The notes under the pieces: model-generated
What the model saw: only the letters and a program-made list of their open reading frames with translations
Told to the model about the DNA's origin: nothing
Databases searched by the model: none
Source of the DNA: Bacteroidota bacterium
Lineage (GTDB): Bacteria > Bacteroidota > Ignavibacteria > Palsa-1295
Reading direction: 5' to 3'
DNA: 64,000 nt
Assembly (NCBI GenBank): GCA_018266755.1
Contig: JAFDZW010000007.1
Coordinates: 1-64,000 of the forward strand
Position numbers and translations under genes: made by a program
Shown: positions 62,178-64,000 of the stretch, one piece after another
Layout of the letters: each line of letters starts with the position of its first letter
Position numbering within the stretch: position 1 is the first letter of the stretch

Positions 62178-62698
62178 CACCGATGAAGCATTCACCGCTG
62201 ACGGCAAAAGATGTAATCGAACTCCTGGAGCTCGAGCCCCTCGAGCCCGAGGGCGGGTATTTCCGCGAGACGTATCGCACGCATGAGACCATTGCGAAGA
62301 GCGGACTGCCGGTGCGCTACAAGAGCAACCGCGCGTTTTCGACGGCGATCTATTATCTGCTCACGCCGGATACATTCTCCGCGCTGCATACCGTCGCGAG
62401 CGACGAGATCTTTCACTTCTATCTCGGCGATACCGTCGAGATGCTGCAGTTATTGCCGAACGGCTTCGGTCGTATCGTGAAGATCGGCACGGACCTTGCC
62501 GCCGGCGAGCGGCCGCAAGTGATCGTCCCGCACGGCACGATGCAAGGCTGCCGGTTGGCCAACGGCGGATCGTTCGCATTGATGGGCTGCACCGTCGCAC
62601 CGGGCTTCGACTACGAAGACTTCGCACTCGGCAACCGCGACCGACTCATCGAAGCATATCCCGCATTCTCCGCACAGATCGAACGTCTGACCACGTGA
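62174..62698 (+). CDS. DUF985-family cupin
   Basis: The ATG at 62174 overlaps the beta-lactamase stop as ATGA. The 174-aa protein has the family features LEPLEPEGGYFRETYRT, STAIYYLLTPDTFSALHTV, SDEIFHFYLGDTVEMLQLLP and GCTVAPGFDYEDFALG. Relatives are cupin-fold sugar-epimerase-like proteins of unsettled function. It is cytoplasmic. Confidence 0.93.
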   Translation: MTPMKHSPLTAKDVIELLELEPLEPEGGYFRETYRTHETIAKSGLPVRYKSNRAFSTAIYYLLTPDTFSALHTVASDEIFHFYLGDTVEMLQLLPNGFGRIVKIGTDLAAGERPQVIVPHGTMQGCRLANGGSFALMGCTVAPGFDYEDFALGNRDRLIEAYPAFSAQIERLTT

Positions 62699-63765
62699 CA
62701 CGCACCGAGATCATCGAGCGGCGTCTCGCGGCGCATCTGCTCGTGAGCGAGCGAGGGCGCAGTATCGCCGATGTCGTTGCGTGGTTCGGCGCAACGCAAG
62801 CGCAGGACCAGCATCAGGCAAAGTGGGCGCTCGGCGCCAGGGTGCCGGATTCGACGATGGCACTCGTCGAAGAAGCGCAGCACGAGCGGCACTACGTCCG
62901 GACCTGGACGATGCGCGGCACGTTGCATCACATGGCGCCGAACGATGTGTCGTGGATCAACGGCTACCTCGGCAAGCGTGTCCTCTCGATCCGCGGTTCG
63001 CTCTACCGCGAGTATGGGTTCGATGCGAAAACGCTGGCGAAGATCGAGGCTATCGTACTTGGTGCGCTCGCGAAAGGTCCGCACACCCGCATCGAGCTCA
63101 AAGTACTGCTCGAAGCAAGGAAGCAACGAACCGACGGCTTCCGCTTTGCACACATGATGTATCACCTTGCGCTCAGCGGTTACGTCTGCTGCGGCACCCC
63201 GAGAGGCAAGCAGGACACCTATGTCTTGCTCAAGGATTGGGTCGGGCAGACTGCAGCTCGCACGAGCGACGAATCGCTTGCTGGGCTTGCCTCGCTCTAC
63301 TTCCGTTCGCACGGGCCCGCGACGATGCGCGACTTTGCATGGTGGTCCGGCATTCCGCAACGCGATGCGATCCGTGGCATCGAGCTCATTCGTGATGAAC
63401 TCACGTCTGCGACAAGCGACGCCGCCGAGTACTTCATGATGCGTGCAAGCGAACGCGCGGAGATCCCAAAGGCCCTGCTGCTTTCGGGCTTCGATGAGTA
63501 CTTGCTCGGATATGGTGACCGTTCGGTGGTGCTCGACGAGCCACGCTCGCGCGAGGTCGTGACGGTCAACGGGCTGTTTCGTCCGACGATCGTCATCGGT
63601 GGGCGTGTGGTGGGTATGTGGAGCCGTGAGATCGGTGCTAGGCAAGTAGATGTGACACTCACGCCGTTTCGTGCGTTGAAACCTGCGGAACGTCGGGCCG
63701 CCGAATCCGAAGCGGCCCGTGTTGCCGCATTCATTGGAAAAGAATTGACACTGAGTTATGAGTGA
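62695..63765 (+). CDS. Winged-helix DNA-binding domain protein (HTH_42/AlkX type)
   Basis: The GTG at 62695 overlaps the preceding stop by 4 nt. The 356-aa protein shows the family pattern RLAAHLLVSERGRSIADVVA, GATQAQDQHQAKWALGAR, RTWTMRGTLHHMAPND, SHGPATMRDFAWWSGIP and LLSGFDEYLLGYGDRSVVL. Some relatives are interstrand-crosslink glycosylases (YcaQ/AlkX clade), so a DNA-repair role is possible. It is cytoplasmic and overlaps the next gene by 8 nt. Confidence 0.88.
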   Translation: MTRTEIIERRLAAHLLVSERGRSIADVVAWFGATQAQDQHQAKWALGARVPDSTMALVEEAQHERHYVRTWTMRGTLHHMAPNDVSWINGYLGKRVLSIRGSLYREYGFDAKTLAKIEAIVLGALAKGPHTRIELKVLLEARKQRTDGFRFAHMMYHLALSGYVCCGTPRGKQDTYVLLKDWVGQTAARTSDESLAGLASLYFRSHGPATMRDFAWWSGIPQRDAIRGIELIRDELTSATSDAAEYFMMRASERAEIPKALLLSGFDEYLLGYGDRSVVLDEPRSREVVTVNGLFRPTIVIGGRVVGMWSREIGARQVDVTLTPFRALKPAERRAAESEAARVAAFIGKELTLSYE

Positions 63766-64000
63766 AGAACAACGCAGCCGCAAAGAGCTGATCGCGGAGT
63801 ACAAAGAGCAAAAGCAGCCGATGGGCGTCTATCAGATCCGTAATCTCGTCAACGGCAAGATACTCGTTGCGAGCACACCGAACCTGCGCGCGGCCTGGAA
63901 CGCCGAGCAGTTCAAGCTCGAGCTCGGCGCACACCTCAACGAATCGCTCCAGCGCGACTGGCGCGAGTACGGCGAGAAGCAATTCGTCTTCGAAGTGTTG
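63758..64000 (+). CDS. GIY-YIG-like nuclease-family protein (cut by window end)
   Basis: The 81 visible codons start MSEEQRSRKELIAEYKEQKQ, with a GVYQIRN segment matching the 'GVYxI' start of GIY-YIG-like domains, then VNGKILVASTPNL and a YGEKQFVFEVL stretch like the middle of that fold. The frame is open to the window end. The start overlaps the previous gene by 8 nt. Members of this short clade in Bacteroidota often lack some catalytic residues; the remainder lies outside the window. Confidence 0.8.
   Translation, partial: MSEEQRSRKELIAEYKEQKQPMGVYQIRNLVNGKILVASTPNLRAAWNAEQFKLELGAHLNESLQRDWREYGEKQFVFEVL

Overview
The window reads as a chromosomal segment of an aerobic, Gram-negative bacterium of the Bacteroidota/Chlorobiota (FCB) group. 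The grounds are several proteins with type IX secretion (T9SS) C-terminal sorting domains, a subclass-A2-like class A beta-lactamase of the kind typical of Bacteroidota, promoter-like octamers matching TAnnTTTG, a cbb3 oxidase cluster and a CusA/CusB-type copper pump. Shine-Dalgarno-like sequences precede several genes, which fits a deep Chlorobiota-side lineage (Kapabacteria- or Ignavibacteria-like) better than a typical Bacteroides; the placement is inference.

Region 1-12.9 kb is accessory DNA. A small XRE regulator, a TniB/TnsC-like protein with no recognisable Walker A motif and a DDE transposase form a transposon-like cassette. It is followed by a visibly AT-richer block holding a TPR-LuxR regulator divergent from a 2118-residue T9SS cargo protein. 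That block ends in a second, decayed copy of the transposase 3' end in the same orientation, so it is bracketed by two copies of the same sequence. Next comes a frameshifted fibre-like surface-protein pseudogene. From 13 to 16 kb there are small orphan genes, strong hairpins and dispersed repeats.

Region 16-26.7 kb is mostly ordinary: a DUF1573-cytochrome c fusion, two outer-membrane barrel-like proteins and a small anchored protein, then der, rmuC, an FG-GAP T9SS protein lying 3 nt behind a tRNA-Leu, a DHFR-fold reductase and a YgjP-like metallopeptidase.

Region 26.7-34.4 kb is a minus-strand copper/silver efflux operon with an unusual layout. The RND pump CusA is present as two separate genes, cut in the cytoplasmic loop between TM4 and TM5, and in permuted order: the C-terminal half comes early and the N-terminal half comes last. 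Between them lie an outer-membrane factor and two different adaptor proteins. A CusF-like protein and a Cys-rich secreted protein lead the operon. Divergent from it (34.8-43.4 kb) is a cbb3 oxidase cluster: a diheme lipoprotein cytochrome, CcoN, an unknown membrane protein, CcoO, a CcoS-like protein, a small protein resembling a detached CcoP anchor, then CcoI, a TauE/SafE-like protein, a small membrane protein and CcoG. No conventional CcoP is present. Copper export and copper-enzyme assembly thus sit back to back.

Region 43.4-64 kb holds pirin, a glutaminyl cyclase lipoprotein, prmA, a Ppx/GppA phosphatase, purD, an M16 peptidase, two T9SS cargo proteins, a VWA protein and a secreted protein resembling the soluble end of DUF2723 proteins. 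It ends with a closely packed run: methyltransferase, class A beta-lactamase, DUF985 cupin, winged-helix protein and a GIY-YIG-like protein cut by the window end. Palindromic repeats with GTCATTCTGA / TCAGAATGAC ends recur between genes.
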